In this document: piece after piece, positions 1 to 12,262 of the stretch | Layout: every line of letters begins with the position of its first letter | Numbering within the stretch: the stretch's first letter is position 1 | DNA from: Pseudoscleropodium purum | Taxonomy: Eukaryota; Streptophyta; Bryopsida; Hypnales; Brachytheciaceae | DNA length: 64,000 nucleotides | Direction of reading: 5' to 3' | NCBI GenBank assembly: GCA_963969395.1 | Contig: OZ017796.1 | Coordinates: forward strand, 21,454,501 to 21,518,500 | Made by a program: the position numbers and the translations under genes | The notes under the pieces: model-generated | The model's database searches: none | Told to the model about the DNA's origin: nothing | The model's input: only the letters and a program-made list of their open reading frames with translations

Positions 1-415
1 ATACCACAAAAAGAGAAGGATCTTCTCCACGATTCATGCGGACGTCTCCCCTTTCTCACACAACGATCTTTTGAGGTCTCTACAGGATCGTTAGAACCCG
101 TCGAGAGACCTACCCATGAATCCTGGAGAATTTTTTTGTATGATCAGTCTCTAAATTTTTTTTATGTAACAATCTAATCGGCTTTTTGAAACTACGTTTT
201 GTCATTGATGGTGAGCAAGTCTGGAGAACTCCCTGTCTGGTAGTCATTCCGACTGCCAGTCATTTCAGTCCATCTTTGTTTTGTACAATCCATTTCAACC
301 TGTTTCAAAACGTTTTTGAAACTCAGCAAAGTTAGTTTGTGGAACTCTATCTCTTGCAACTGTATACATGCTCATGTGAATCTCATCAGATGTGCGACGT
401 ACATCTGTGCGACAG

Positions 416-646
416 TGCAAATCGCTGGAGTGGCTGTCTCTCGCTCGCTCCAAGTCCCTGAAAAAGGCGTTGGTGGAAACCCAGAGTCTGCAGGAGCTTG
501 TGATTGACAATTGCCTGAAGCTGGAAAGCCTGATGGTGTGGAGTAGCCAGTTGACGACTCTGACCGGCCTGCACGACTCCAAGCCGCTCCAAGTGCTCTT
601 CCTGGATTGCCCCACCCTCGTCAACTTCGAGCGACCTCCACTCTAT
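416..646 (+). CDS. LRR-type exon fragment (F-box/LRR-like), partial gene or pseudogene
   Basis: A single 77-residue open exon is bounded by an AG acceptor (ends 415) and a strong GTAAGC donor at 647, and it is phase 0 at both ends. It reads as short leucine-rich repeats with regular spacing (LEWLSL, LQELVIDNCLKLESL, LQVLFLDCPTL), like the irregular LRRs of plant F-box/LRR proteins. I found no start codon exon upstream and no convincing exon downstream: the DNA after the donor is the first unit of a tandem ~0.5 kb repeat. It may be one exon of a gene running off the left edge, or a stranded fragment copied with that repeat. The LRR nature is fairly clear, the exact family is not. Confidence 0.45.
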
Positions 647-654
647 GTAAGCTT

Positions 655-1171
655 GCTTTTACAGCTTCTTCCTTCCGATTACCCACTTCAGGTTTTGTGA
701 GTTAGTTACTGAAGTTGCCATTGATCTCTTTGGTAACAATCTCTCCGGGCTCTGTCAGTCGTTCAATTTTCTGATACAACTCAATTTTTAAGAATGAAAT
801 TTGTTGTGCAAACAACGACATTGTAACTCTGATTCTCAATTTGGGGGAAGGGATAGCGACTGTCACTACGTACTTTCTCTTGCAGAGAATGTCTATTACA
901 AGAGACTAACTACTAACTCCTTGTGATGCTTAGTAACTACTTGTGACATTCAAGCTTAGTAACTACTTGTGACATTCAAACATATGTAGGATTGGGATTT
1001 GGGGGGATGTTAGAGGTACAGAGAGATTACTTAGATTACAAGAATCAAACCTTTTGGAGTCCAATTTATTTCACTGTGAATGAATTTCTTAAGCCATCAT
1101 TTGAAGTGGGAGGGGGTCATCTGTTATTGAAGGGACAAAATAGACAAGACAAACCCATTTCCATTCAATTT
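655..1171 (+). repeat. Dispersed repeat family A, tandem unit 1
   Basis: First of two head-to-tail units. It starts near the pyrimidine-rich TTTTACAGCTTC, runs through TTGATCTCTTTGG and a GAAATTTGTTGT block, and ends with a TTCTTAAGCCATCATTTGAA block and an ACAAAATAGACAAGACAA block. The same order of blocks recurs in the next unit (about 511 bp later) and, on the other strand, between 22.5 and 24.4 kb. No terminal inverted repeats or ORF were identified. Confidence 0.5.
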
Positions 1172-1900
1172 ACAGCTTTTCACTTTAAATTACCACTTGA
1201 GGCATTGTACTCAAGTTGATTGATCCCTTTGTTTATGTTTTCTTCATGCTATGTCAATCGTTTCATTTTTATTAATTAAAATAATGAAATTTGTTGTAAA
1301 AACAACAATATCATAACTCTAGTTTTTAATTTGCAAGAATGAACAAAGATTGCCTTTACTTTCTCTAATTTTTCCATTGTTGTACAAACAACATATCATA
1401 ATTCTAATTTCAATTCTAGGAAAGGGCCAACAATTGCCACTATTTTTCTCTAGTTTCCACCAATGCACACAATATCTATTAAAACTATCACTTACTAACT
1501 ACTTGTGACATTTGAACATATGTTGTACATTCAAACTTACAACCATTGCCACTAACTTTCAATTCTAGGGAAGGGACTACCACTACCTATCTCTAGTTTT
1601 TACCATTGGAAGGAGTCAATGTCTATTAAAGTTTACTAAAACTACTTGTGATATGTACTAACTAACTACTTGTGACATTTGAGATGTAAGAGTATGAAAA
1701 GATTACTTTAGGTATTATACAAAAGTCAAATCTTGTTGACATTACTTTGAATACAAGAGTTAAAATCTGTTGATATTCAATTTATATCTATGTGAGTGAA
1801 TTTCTTTTAAGCCATCATTTGAAATGAAAGAGTGTTGTAGACCGTTATAGAAGGAAGAAACCAATTGGCTTGACAACCCCATGTCCATTCAAAGATCACT
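1172..1900 (+). repeat. Dispersed repeat family A, tandem unit 2 (expanded)
   Basis: This carries the same blocks as the preceding unit in the same order, with some internal reduplication: the ACTACTTGTGACATT motif and the GGGAAGGG block each occur more than once. It ends with the TTTAAGCCATCATTTGAAATG block near 1810. It is more decayed than unit 1 and has no coding capacity I can support. Confidence 0.45.
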
Positions 1901-2107
1901 TGCCATAAACATTTTATTAGCCAAGTCATTAACTTACTCCACTTGGTAACACTTGGTAAACAATTCAACAAAATGCGAGAAATGATTAGTATCAAGGTCA
2001 ATATTGGAGATGAAATTAGGTCTAATGGTTTTATATTTTCTACCAAGATCATAATTAAGTTCAAGCTCTTAAATAACTTCAATTTTTGTTGTGGATCAAT
2101 TGGTATG

Positions 2108-2305
2108 TAGGTGGCTGAAAAGCCCAAAGTAGTACATCCCACTTTGTTGCAATTGCGTAAGTGGGAAGACAAGCAATTGCCCATTCCTGAACCGGAGTTT
2201 GGACTTTTGCCTAAGGATCTTGTTGAAGATGATGATAGTTTGCGTGATGATATTGTTTACCCGAATAAACCACTTTTCCCTCGAACTCACCTCCAAGGAT
2301 TCTAA
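2108..2305 (+). CDS. Possible terminal exon or coding remnant, function unknown
   Basis: After a TATGTAG acceptor-like site there is an open frame of 65 codons ending in TAA. Its composition is protein-like, with charged and proline-rich stretches (for example KWEDKQLPIPEPEFGLLP) and an acidic patch EDDDSLRDD. There is no ATG at the start; it opens with GTG directly after the AG. I do not recognise the family and cannot join it to other exons. It could be the last exon of a lost gene or part of a transposon-derived sequence. Confidence is low. Confidence 0.22.
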
Positions 2306-3512
2306 GCATGGGTTGTTTTTGAGCAAATTTTTGGCTAGAAAGTGATGTAAAATATTTTTTAGGGAATTATTTTGGATGTCACATTTAAATACTCTTAGAC
2401 TATTTAGTGAACTTTGAATAAAACATTCATAGATCTCCAAATAAAGCATTTAAAAATCTCTGAATGTTTGTATAGAACTTTTGATGTTTATATAGATCTC
2501 TAGATGTTTTGTATTGATCTCCCAATATTTTACATGGATCTCCCAATTTTTGCATTATCTCTTGATGATCATTTTATTTCTCCCGATAACCATTATCAAT
2601 TATCAATTTTCAAAAGTCCAAAAAAAGTTGAATGTGGCATTTGGGAGATATTCTTCCTTTTTCAATGGATGGAATTACAAAATGCTACCAAATGTTGGGA
2701 TAATATCATTTTATTTTGGATGAATGTACAATATTTTGGATGAATAAATAAATTTTCATCCATGTATTGCATGTTTTGTCCATTTTTATGTATGTAAATA
2801 ACTTTGTCACTCTAGTGAAGATTGCTTTCTACACTACCTAGAATAATTTTTCTTAAACTTGATTCTAAACCTATCAATGCACTTTTCATGCACAATTTTT
2901 TGCCATTCAACTACAACCACAAGACCTTAGTTATTTTCTATAAAAGAAATTTTCATTTTAATATAGCCATATTATTGTTGCATTTTAAGACCAATAGCCA
3001 AATTTTATCTAAGTATCACCTAGCTTTTATATTGAAAGAGAGATAGAGAGGCGAAGACAAAGAGAGAGATAGCACCAAGTATCATTCAAGTACTACATGA
3101 GTATTGAAGAAATAGTTGCCTACTTCTCCAAAATGATAAAAGAAACCAAAAAAAACATTGAAGCCTACAGCTTACCAAAGAGTCTTGTCTACATTGGTTT
3201 GCCTCCAAATAATATGTTTGGGAAAAATAAGTGGTATATTTCATTACCTAATTTGTTGGATCCCTTGATTTTGAAATGTAGACTTACAAATTTAGTAGTT
3301 ATGTGTACAAAGGCACAAACCTACAAATGTAGATATTGTATAGCTGGAGGATGAATGTTTTAAATTAAAGTTGTGCTACATTTGATTTCTAATCATCTAG
3401 GATGCTTCAAATGAAGCCAAAAAGATCATCTACAATAAAATAATGGGAAAAAGGAAATTAAAGATATCTTCAATTGGTAAAAATATTTAGGAGGAATGTC
3501 TATTATATAATG

Positions 3513-3692
3513 CTCCCTCCTTCCCAAAATGATCTTCTATTTGGACAAACTATGTTAGGAATGAAGGCTGAAAAATAATGTTGTTTCAATCCATTTCTAA
3601 ATATTTTAAGGACGGTATCTATTCATTGAATCTTCAAGACCAAAAATGATCAATTTTGAAAAATTAGAAGATTGTTTGGAGATGGAGGGAGT
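3513..3692. mobile_element. Stowaway-like MITE
   Basis: The left end reads CTCCCTCC and the right end GGAGGGAG, inside longer imperfect inverted repeats (CTCCCTCCTTCCCAAAATGA against the complement of the right end). CTCCCTCC ends are characteristic of Stowaway/Tc1-mariner MITEs in plants. It is about 180 bp with no coding capacity. The expected TA target duplication is visible on the right only, so the element is partly eroded. A related decayed copy lies near 59.5-59.7 kb. Confidence 0.6.
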
Positions 3693-6600
3693 ACATTTTT
3701 TCAATTTAATTTTACTATTTTAGTCCAATCTCCTTGAAAATAGAACATGTTGCCATTTCCATAGCCCAACATGAGATTTTTCACAAAGAGGTTTCATTTT
3801 CATGTTACTCAATTGGAGGTAAGATCTTGGAATGCTTGCCAAGCCAAAAAGTGATCAATGAATGACTAAACACCATTTATTTATATTAAAAAAACTGAAT
3901 TTTATCCAATTTCTTTTTATAGGTTCTTGAATGTGTATATAGTACTTGGTTGAAGAAAAGTCTCTTATTGAGGAATTGCAAAAATTTCTACAAAAGAAAG
4001 GTGTCACATTTAACTATTTTTGGACTATTTAGTGAATTTTGGATAAAACTTTTGAAGATCTTCAAATATTTATATAGATCTTTGGATGTTTTGTATTGAT
4101 CTCCCAATGTTTTGCATAGATTTCTTGATGTTTTGTATTATCTCCTTATGACCATTTTTTTCTATCATTAATTCTAAACCCTTCAAAAGTTCAAAAGTAA
4201 TTAAATGTGGTAGAAGGTGTTAAATCTACAAACCACAAAAGATGCATTTTCATTGTATTTGACAATTCTTCTCTTAAAATGATATTTTTAAATTTTTGAT
4301 TCCAACTACTGAAATGAAACTTAATTAGTCAACTTTCTATTCAAATGTGATATTTTCATATTTTCATATTTTCATATATTTTAATGTCAATTGAACTAGG
4401 GTCTATTGCCACAATCTATAGGGATTCTAAGCACAAAATGATATGGTAATTTGGTTTACACTCTAAAGTCCTACATCATAATATACACTTATGGTGAAAT
4501 AATAAATTTTTTAAAACTTAATTTGTATTTTGATATGAACTTTTTCAACCTTTGTTTAAAAACTCAAGGTAATTTCATATTTTCATAAAAATAAATGAGA
4601 TTTTGTTACTTGTAGAAGACATGAAATTTTGTCTATGAAAATTTAATTAAAAATGTGAATATTCAAATTTAGTTGCAAAATCGACTATATATATCTTGAA
4701 GTTAATTTTGACCATATAGACATTATTTTTGTCTTGTAAAGAATGTCATCATCAATTTTAGAAACTTGTTAATTTCTTAAGGGCTAAAAAATCTACTTTA
4801 TATTTTTTGAGAATTCAAAGAGGCTCTATTGACCTCATAATTTGGATGTTTGAATAAAATCTTTAAAATGTTTGGGTGGTAAGTATTCCAATCAACTAAA
4901 AAATAAAGTTCTATTTCATATAATTCCCATAAATATTGCAATAGTTTTAATTTTTCTAATCTCAATGCCAAACTAAGCAAGCTAAACAAATATTCTAAAT
5001 TATTTTAATTAATTTGATTTGATTGTTTAGATTGATACCTATTCAAAAATTACATAAACCACTCAATTCCAAATAATTAGATGAAATTTATAAGAAGTTT
5101 TATTATACATGCAATGGAGGTAGAAAAAGCATATAAAGTTTGTTGAAAAAAAATTGGTTAACTTTTTTTCCTTTTTTCTCAAACCATTTTTCAACACATT
5201 AATTAAAACCTGCAACTTATGGGTATTAGTATTTTTTTCTATAAATGGTGAAAGACAAACCTTCAACTTTGTGTAGGAATAGAAAATCCTACTTTTTGAA
5301 GTTTAGGCATAATGGAACATTGAATGTGCAATGAGTGGGAATTTTCACTCTAAAATTTTGAGAAGATATAGGTGAACAAGTTAACTAAAGGATATTCTAG
5401 TTGGATTTGTTAAAAAGTAAATATAGATATTGATTTTAGCCTTGCTTTAGATACAAGTGTTTTGAAGCAATTTTGCGCCTTGAAACACTTTAATAAGTCC
5501 TTTAGGGGTTAAAATCCAAAGTCTATGTATATTTTTTTGTTCTTGCTATAAATTATCTTAGTGCAAGAAATGGAGAATAGGATGTCAAGTTTTAATATAT
5601 TCTAAATACAAAATCCATTGTTTCTTATATCTCATTTCATTTATTGAAATACATGTTGAAATGTCAAATAGGAGGCTTTAATCCTTGTACACACATCAAG
5701 ACTCTTGAGTTGATTTTATAGTGTCTTTTCAAAATTTGTGATGTTTAATTCCTTAAAGACTTAGGAATAGTCCAAATTTCCAAAATTGTAAAGATGTATT
5801 ATAAATAACAAATTAGAATAATAATTTGAGGATGAATCTCAAAAAAATTGTAAAATATGATTTATAATTTATATCCATGTGGTTAAATCAACTAAAATAC
5901 AATCCAATATTTTTTAATAAAATCTAGAGTCAAAAATTAAACATTTGTTCAAAAATTGATTGTAGATTGAATATTTGCCATTTTTCTTAAAGATTTTTGT
6001 TCTTTTAGATTCAAAATGTTAGTTCTAATTATGGTGATTTTTGAAAAAATTTATTTCATTTTTTATTCAAGATATTTATGACCTCTAAAGGACCAAACTT
6101 CAAATTTAGAACAATAAATGAATACAAACACATCCCAAATACACAAAAATGCATTTTTTCATCCATTGATTAATATTTGTACAAAATATATTCTAAAGAC
6201 TTTGCTTTGCAATAATTCTATAACTCAAAGTGTAATGCTATCAAGATTTGGCTTTAAAAAATAGTTTCTTCAATTGAAAAAATGACCCTTTACAAAAACT
6301 TGAATAAAAAATGAAAATGAAAATCATCAAATATCACTATGACTATAATTCAAATTTAACCCCAAGTGCCCTAGTGCCTCAAATATGGCCTTTTCAATTT
6401 GAAAGATTTTCTTGAACATTTAATTATTATAATCTTTTCAAAGGTACGGTCACAAGACGTGTCCTTTTTCCTCTAGCACCATCTTGTCTCCACTACCAAT
6501 TGGTATGATTAGTTTATGTGTATCTTTTCTTAGGTAATAGTTTGATTAAAATGAATTGAAAAGGATATAGATTTTAATAAACATGAGTTGGGCGCTTAGG

Positions 6601-8579
6601 AGTTAATATCTTAAAATTCAAAGAATTTCTTTTGAAGAAATCACAATTATTCATTCTATAATCAATTTTAGAACAAATTTTCAATTTTTGGCTCCAAATT
6701 TTATAAAATAATATTGGTTTGTGAACTAGTTGATCTAACCATCTGAATACAATCTATCAAGTGATATTTTACAAACTCTTGTTTGAAAATCATCATTAAA
6801 TTATTATTATGAATTGCACTTTATATTACAACTTTACAATTTGGAAAATTTGGACTATCCCCTAGTCATGAAGGGATAAGAGGGCAAGGATAAATGGAGG
6901 AGATTTACCAAGTCATTGAAATGGTGAAATCAAATAATTTTGTTGAAATCAAATGTGACTCTTTCAATGACTCCAACACATAGTTTACAAAAGACCTTTT
7001 TACAAATTCAACGTTCAATTTGCTCTACCAAGCAACCAACAATTATTTGACTTAATCCCTAAACAATTGAGGTGTTTTTAGTCCAAAACTATTTCAAAAT
7101 ATTCATATCCAAAGCAAGGCTAGAATGTTCATATGTATTTATTCATTAACAAATCCAACCATAGGATTCTTTAGTTAACTTGTTAAAGGACATCTTCCTA
7201 AAATTTCAGAATAAAAAACTTTACAAATTGCAAGATCAAATTGCTTGAATTTCAAAAAGAAGTATCAATTTTAACTTTTGACAAATGGTTAGATTTCATC
7301 TGAGGGTTGCTATTATGTGAGCATAGGAGTGTGAGTTCATGAGCCCAGAATACTACACACCTATGTTGTAGCTATATATAATATAGAAACCATTGATGAT
7401 TATAGGATATATATATTATAAATACCCATATTATAGGTGTTCATGATACATACACCTTTTATAGTGTATAGTATCTATATAATAGGTACCTATATTGTAG
7501 GCTCAATGTTCACAAGCTTGCATTTTGGGGCTCACATACTAGCACCGTTGGATTTCATCTTTCAAACTTTTTATACAAAAATGTGTAGATCTTACAATTT
7601 GTTACTCTCTATAATATGTTGAAAAATACATAGAAAAATAAGTTAAGAATACCAACAAATAAAATTTTAAAAAATAAAATTTCATATTTTTGCTTTAAAA
7701 AAATAGTTTGTAGAAATAAATAAAGTATGATTTAGAATACTATATTGTTAAGAATTTAGTTATAGAATTAAAAAAAAATGCCAATCCTAGTGGTTGTAAT
7801 ATTATAATAAATAATCTTCAACCAATATTTTTTAATATTAAAAATTGAAATAAATAAAGAACTTCAAAGTTTATCTTAGAGTAAAGATTCCATTATTATC
7901 CACAAGCTAAAACTTGTCATAATTTTCATCTCACTAATAAAAATGGAATGATTCAAAGCTTTCCATGTTTATATATAGAGAGAATAATACCAATTTCAAA
8001 TTTCTAACTCTTAAAAAGTGATTTTTAAAGGATTTTTTTGAGCTACTTGGTTGTCGCTAAACAATGAAAATTATATATCTTACAATAACTTCTTAACCAT
8101 GTAGTCAAAAGTTATAAAAATTGTTGGACCTTAAAGCTATTTCTTGGGAGGTGTTGTTTAAAAATTTCAAAAAAATAAAAATAAAAAATTCAATTTTAGC
8201 AAGCTGCCTAAAATTACTATACTGCCAAAAAAACCCACCAATTTGTCATTTAGGGATAAAAATGCTAGTTCAATAGAGCCTAGGACCTAATTTCAAAAAA
8301 ATTTTAAAATTGAGAATTGATTTATACAATGCCTAAATAATACATCCTAAGAGAATTTGCAATAGGATTTCTCAAAAGACCTCCAAAGCTTAGATATTGT
8401 AATAACAGGATCAATTATTAAATAATTATTTGGATAATTCTAAGATTTAGGATCTTTATGAGCACCCATTGACTTGTGACATTTTTTTCTCAATTGGCGG
8501 TTTGTGTTGAGCCAATCCTTTATGCCATAGGAAGTCTATAGTGCACCTATTTAAGTGTTGATTACATTTGGGGGAGCTA

Positions 8580-8830
8580 AGTTTGAAATAATTTTTTTTA
8601 GTTAATTTTCACCAACTCAAAATTTAAATGTAATCCAAGTTATCTCATATTTTTTGGACCTCTATAGAATTAATTACAAATTTTGAAGTTAAAACTCAAT
8701 GGTCTCTAAAAGCATCCACCTCTTCAATTGTACACTACTTGTACATTGATCATGCAATGAATAAAGCAAAACGTACCTTTAAATTAATGAACACTTTTAG
8801 AGATTGGTATGTTTTAGTACCTTCTACCAA
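8580..8830 (+). repeat. Dispersed repeat family D, copy 1
   Basis: This block contains CATATTTTTTGGACCTC, a stretch meaning 'tagaattaattac', then 'tttgaagtt', and ends near a TTTTAGA motif. The order matches two other blocks, at about 31050-31250 and 62970-63150. All three are diverged, and their borders are not defined. Confidence 0.4.
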
Positions 8831-9065
8831 TGTCTAGGGAAAATCATTGATTAGTTCATTATTAGTTGGTGCCTTTGGAAAAATAACTAATTGAAGTATG
8901 AAACTTTTGATGATCAAGGATTCAAAACTAGATAAAAAAATTGGTAGAAGTAACAATCAACTAGTGTGCAAAAATGAAAGATGAATATGTAGCTATTGCT
9001 TTCATTAAATTGTATGTCATATTTTAGTCACTTACCATTTCAAATTTAAGGTACTCAAAGAAGGT

Positions 9066-9539
9066 ATGTTTTTGGACAAGGCATGTATTACTTTAAAGTT
9101 GGCCATTGAGGGGCTCAGAGTGCTTGGACAAAGCAAGGGCAGGTATTGCTTTAGAGTTGCTCATAGTGGCCAACCCCTACTCTACCGTCCATATTTGCTT
9201 GATGTAATGAAGTTTGAAATTAAGTTTCAGAACCGGCATATCTTTGAAAGAGGAGGGTTGTAGCCTTTGTAAATTTGAAGTTGAAAGAAGTCTATGGCCA
9301 ACTAGTGAGAATTTTGATACTAGAGGAGATGAACCACGAGATTTTGATAAGGAAAGAATGCAATTGGTGCCCTTGGAAAAAAGAACCTAGCTCTTTCTAC
9401 AAAGAAGAGGCAAACTACCAATGAAACTTTGGAAGTTTCCAAACCCCTACCTCCTTCCTTAACTCCTAAAAGACTAAGGCCTTTTTTAGCCAAAAAACTC
9501 AAAACTGCCATATCTACTACAAAGAGTAAAAACATTTAA
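9066..9539 (+). pseudogene. Coding remnant, transposon-like, basic C-terminus
   Basis: A 65-codon frame at 9066-9263 is followed, in a shifted frame from about 9354 to the TAA at 9539, by a lysine- and proline-rich run of about 60 codons (for example ETLEVSKPLPPSLTPKRLRP). Both are unusually protein-like for DNA this AT-rich. The two pieces are in different frames with stops between them, so this looks like a broken gene, probably from a mobile element. I recognise no domain. Confidence 0.3.
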
Positions 9540-10284
9540 GAAAATTCTACACATCTTACTATAAGCTCTTACACTTCAATATTATAAGAATGTGTGGAAA
9601 AATTTTCAAAATTTTTGACCACACAGATTGTAAGATATACACATTTAAAGTGAAGAAAACAAGTTTCTTTGCACATTGTGGAATTGGATTATTTGACTTT
9701 GAACCTTCTTAACTTAAATTTTTTGCACTACTAACAAAGTTTTGAGGTTTGAATTTTTATGGTGAGGAATTGAGTTGAAAGTATAGGAAATTAAATTAAA
9801 TTAAAAAAAAATTTTAAGTATAAATAGATACAAGCCAAAAAGAAAATCTAAATTATTAATATTTCTAATGTGAAAATAAAAAGCACTAATCACAATTGTC
9901 ATATTTTTTAAGGAAAAAAACTAAACCATGTGAATTTTTTTTTTAATTTTTTTTTCAAAAACTAATTATGCAAGTTATTTTTTCAAAGAACATGCTCTAA
10001 TTACTTGAAAAAACAAGATTGTCCCCCCATAACTTTCACATCACTTATCCAAATGAAATGAATCAAAGCTTTCCATATAGGAAAAAATATAATATATGAA
10101 AAAAAATTCAAAATTCAAAATTTTTTGTTGCCCGGTATCCCTTGTCTTGAACTTATTTGGGCATAACTTTTGTTTATAGTAACCGGTTGAAAAAAGTCAT
10201 ATTTCCACAAAGCTAATAAATTTTTGTATCTATATAAAAAAAATTCAAAAAATTATGGCAAAAATTGAGATCAGAGGATAAATT

Positions 10285-10530
10285 GAACTACCCTTAAGAA
10301 CTTTCAATAAACAAAAGACATGTGACACCTATTTCAAAAATTAAATCTACAAATGAGATCAGCCCAACAGTCAATGAACAAGTTAAGAACTGACCTTCCT
10401 CACTAGGTGAACTCTTAACCTTTCATCCAAAAGGTGGAAAGGCTCCACCCTTGGAGGTAGGAATGCAATAGTCCATATGTCACATTGTTGTTAGGAAGAG
10501 GTTTTTATTAGCTTGTAAATAAAAAGAAGT
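10285..10530 (+). repeat. Direct repeat pair, left copy (TRIM-like?)
   Basis: The sequence from TTCAATAAACAAAAGACATG, through GTGAACTCTTAACCTT and a GG-rich 'aggtggaaaggctccaccc' region, to TTAGCTTGTAAATAA recurs in the same orientation about 505 bp downstream. The copies are well conserved for this region. Direct repeats this close together could be the LTRs of a miniature retrotransposon, but I could not define TG...CA ends or a primer-binding site. Confidence 0.5.
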
Positions 10531-10789
10531 CACATTTACCAAACCTTATAGGTTAATGTCCCCCTAGTAAACTATTCTTCAATCCTAAAGATGACCTAAA
10601 AGAGGCTAGTCTTAACAAGTAGGTCTTAATATTGTTGCACCCATCATTACAATATCAATCTCTAGTAACATGTTTGCACTGTACTAAGGAAATATCAATC
10701 CTTGAAGAAATATATTAATAATATAAGAATGATGTATATCCCAAGATACTCAACTAAACTAAAAATTTTGCTACCCTTTGGAAATTTCA

Positions 10790-11015
10790 ATAAACAAAAA
10801 GACATGTGACACCTATTTCAAAAATTAAATCTAAGAATGAGATCAACCTAACAATTGGTGAACACATTAAGAACTAACCCTTCTCACTGGGTGAACTCTT
10901 AACCTTCCATCTGAGAGGTAGACTAGCCCCACCTTGACGTGCAAGATTGGAAGTATTTAATTATCATTTTTTTGTGAGGAAGACGGTTGTTTTAGCTTAT
11001 AAATAACTGAAAGTC
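10790..11015 (+). repeat. Direct repeat pair, right copy
   Basis: Partner of the repeat starting at 10285, with the same block order (TTCAATAAACAAAAAGACATG, GTGAACTCTTAACCTT, TTAGCTTATAAATAA) and scattered substitutions. The 260 bp between the two copies has no ORF. Confidence 0.5.
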
Positions 11016-12049
11016 ATTTTTAGGATGGTGTTGAAGGAAAATTAGGTATTTAGGAAAAAATGCTTTTTCAAGAATTGAAGTGATCTAAGCTTTGTGGCTT
11101 ACACAAAGAACTATTACTGGCTATAAGCATGTATACTTGGCCTTCAACAATGTTTTGTGGTCCACTGACTTCGTTATTAAGAATGATTTGCATGTGGAAT
11201 CACTAGGTTGCATTGTTGTATACAAGGAATTGTCATCTAGAGGAAGATGAACCTATTCCTCTTTCCCTATTGCTAGTTTGAAATCAAAACATGAAGGGAT
11301 TGTTGTCTATTTATATTCTAGAAAAAAATCTATTTTTCTTTAAATAAAAATAAAAGATTAACAAAAAAACAATTTGTGATAGAAAACTATGAATATCTAT
11401 TGGTTTTGATTAAAAAAATCTTCAAAAATTTGTCACTTATTAAAAAGATGAATCTATTCCTTTGAAAATCTTTAGTAGTGGGTCAATGGTAAGCTTGGGA
11501 TGAAGAGTTTGCAATTGATGTTTGAATCCATCAAAAGATTTTCTTTAATATGACAATAATTGCTTATTTGTTGGAGTTGGAAACTCCATCAAAGACTATT
11601 TTTTCTTCTTCAAATAATACAACGGATTATGAAATTCTTCTTGCTTTTGCACAACCAAAGTCTAGAAAGTCACTATAAGTTAATTTAGCAATTTGTGTAT
11701 GTGGATAGATAAATGATCTACTTTCCAAATCTATAGCACTTGCTTGAAATCCAATTTTCCCCCCTAAGGAATAATGATCCTTTAAGAAGTAATTATCATA
11801 TGTGAAGGTCTAATTTAGCATTTAAGTGCCAAAATTGAATGTCTATGTTAGATACTTTGGGTTCCACGTCACTTCACACCATTCACACGATAACATGTGC
11901 CTCTTTTATTTTTTACAAAAATGACTTAATTTATGCTGAATTTGACCTTCACATAGGGTAAAGTTAACCCACTTGTAGTCGTTCATTTAAACCATTTTGG
12001 AGCAAATGGTGAATAATATGAAGTGGTGGAAATTTCTTCCATGTAGCAA

Positions 12050-12262
12050 GATAGGAAATATGGGGATAGTGAATTTTTTAGAATTTCATTCCCAAAATTA
12101 TGATTACTATGAATTTCAGGAGTCATAATTGCATTTCACTAGTAGCCAATGTCTAGAATCTTCTAATTCCAATCATAGCTGAATTATTTTTTTATTCACT
12201 ACTTTTTGCTTTCTTGTTCACTACTTTGGGACATCTATCATAGTATTATTAGTTCCAACATG
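12050..12262 (-). repeat. Dispersed repeat family C, copy 1
   Basis: Read on the minus strand, this gives GTTGGAACTAATAA, then AAAGTAGTGAACAAGAAAG, TTAGAA and CTCCTGAAAT blocks. They match in order the plus-strand DNA at about 27855-28000. No coding capacity; ends not defined. Confidence 0.4.

Larger units (their letters stand above)
2306..9060. other. AT-rich intergenic DNA, mostly old repeats
   Basis: There is no convincing gene. A short ATG-initiated frame at 3097-3354 (85 codons) stands alone, without splice context or a recognisable domain. The stretch holds one Stowaway-like MITE (listed separately), AT-rich low-complexity tracts, and blocks near 8580-8830 that recur at about 31.05-31.25 kb and 62.97-63.15 kb. 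Confidence 0.5.
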
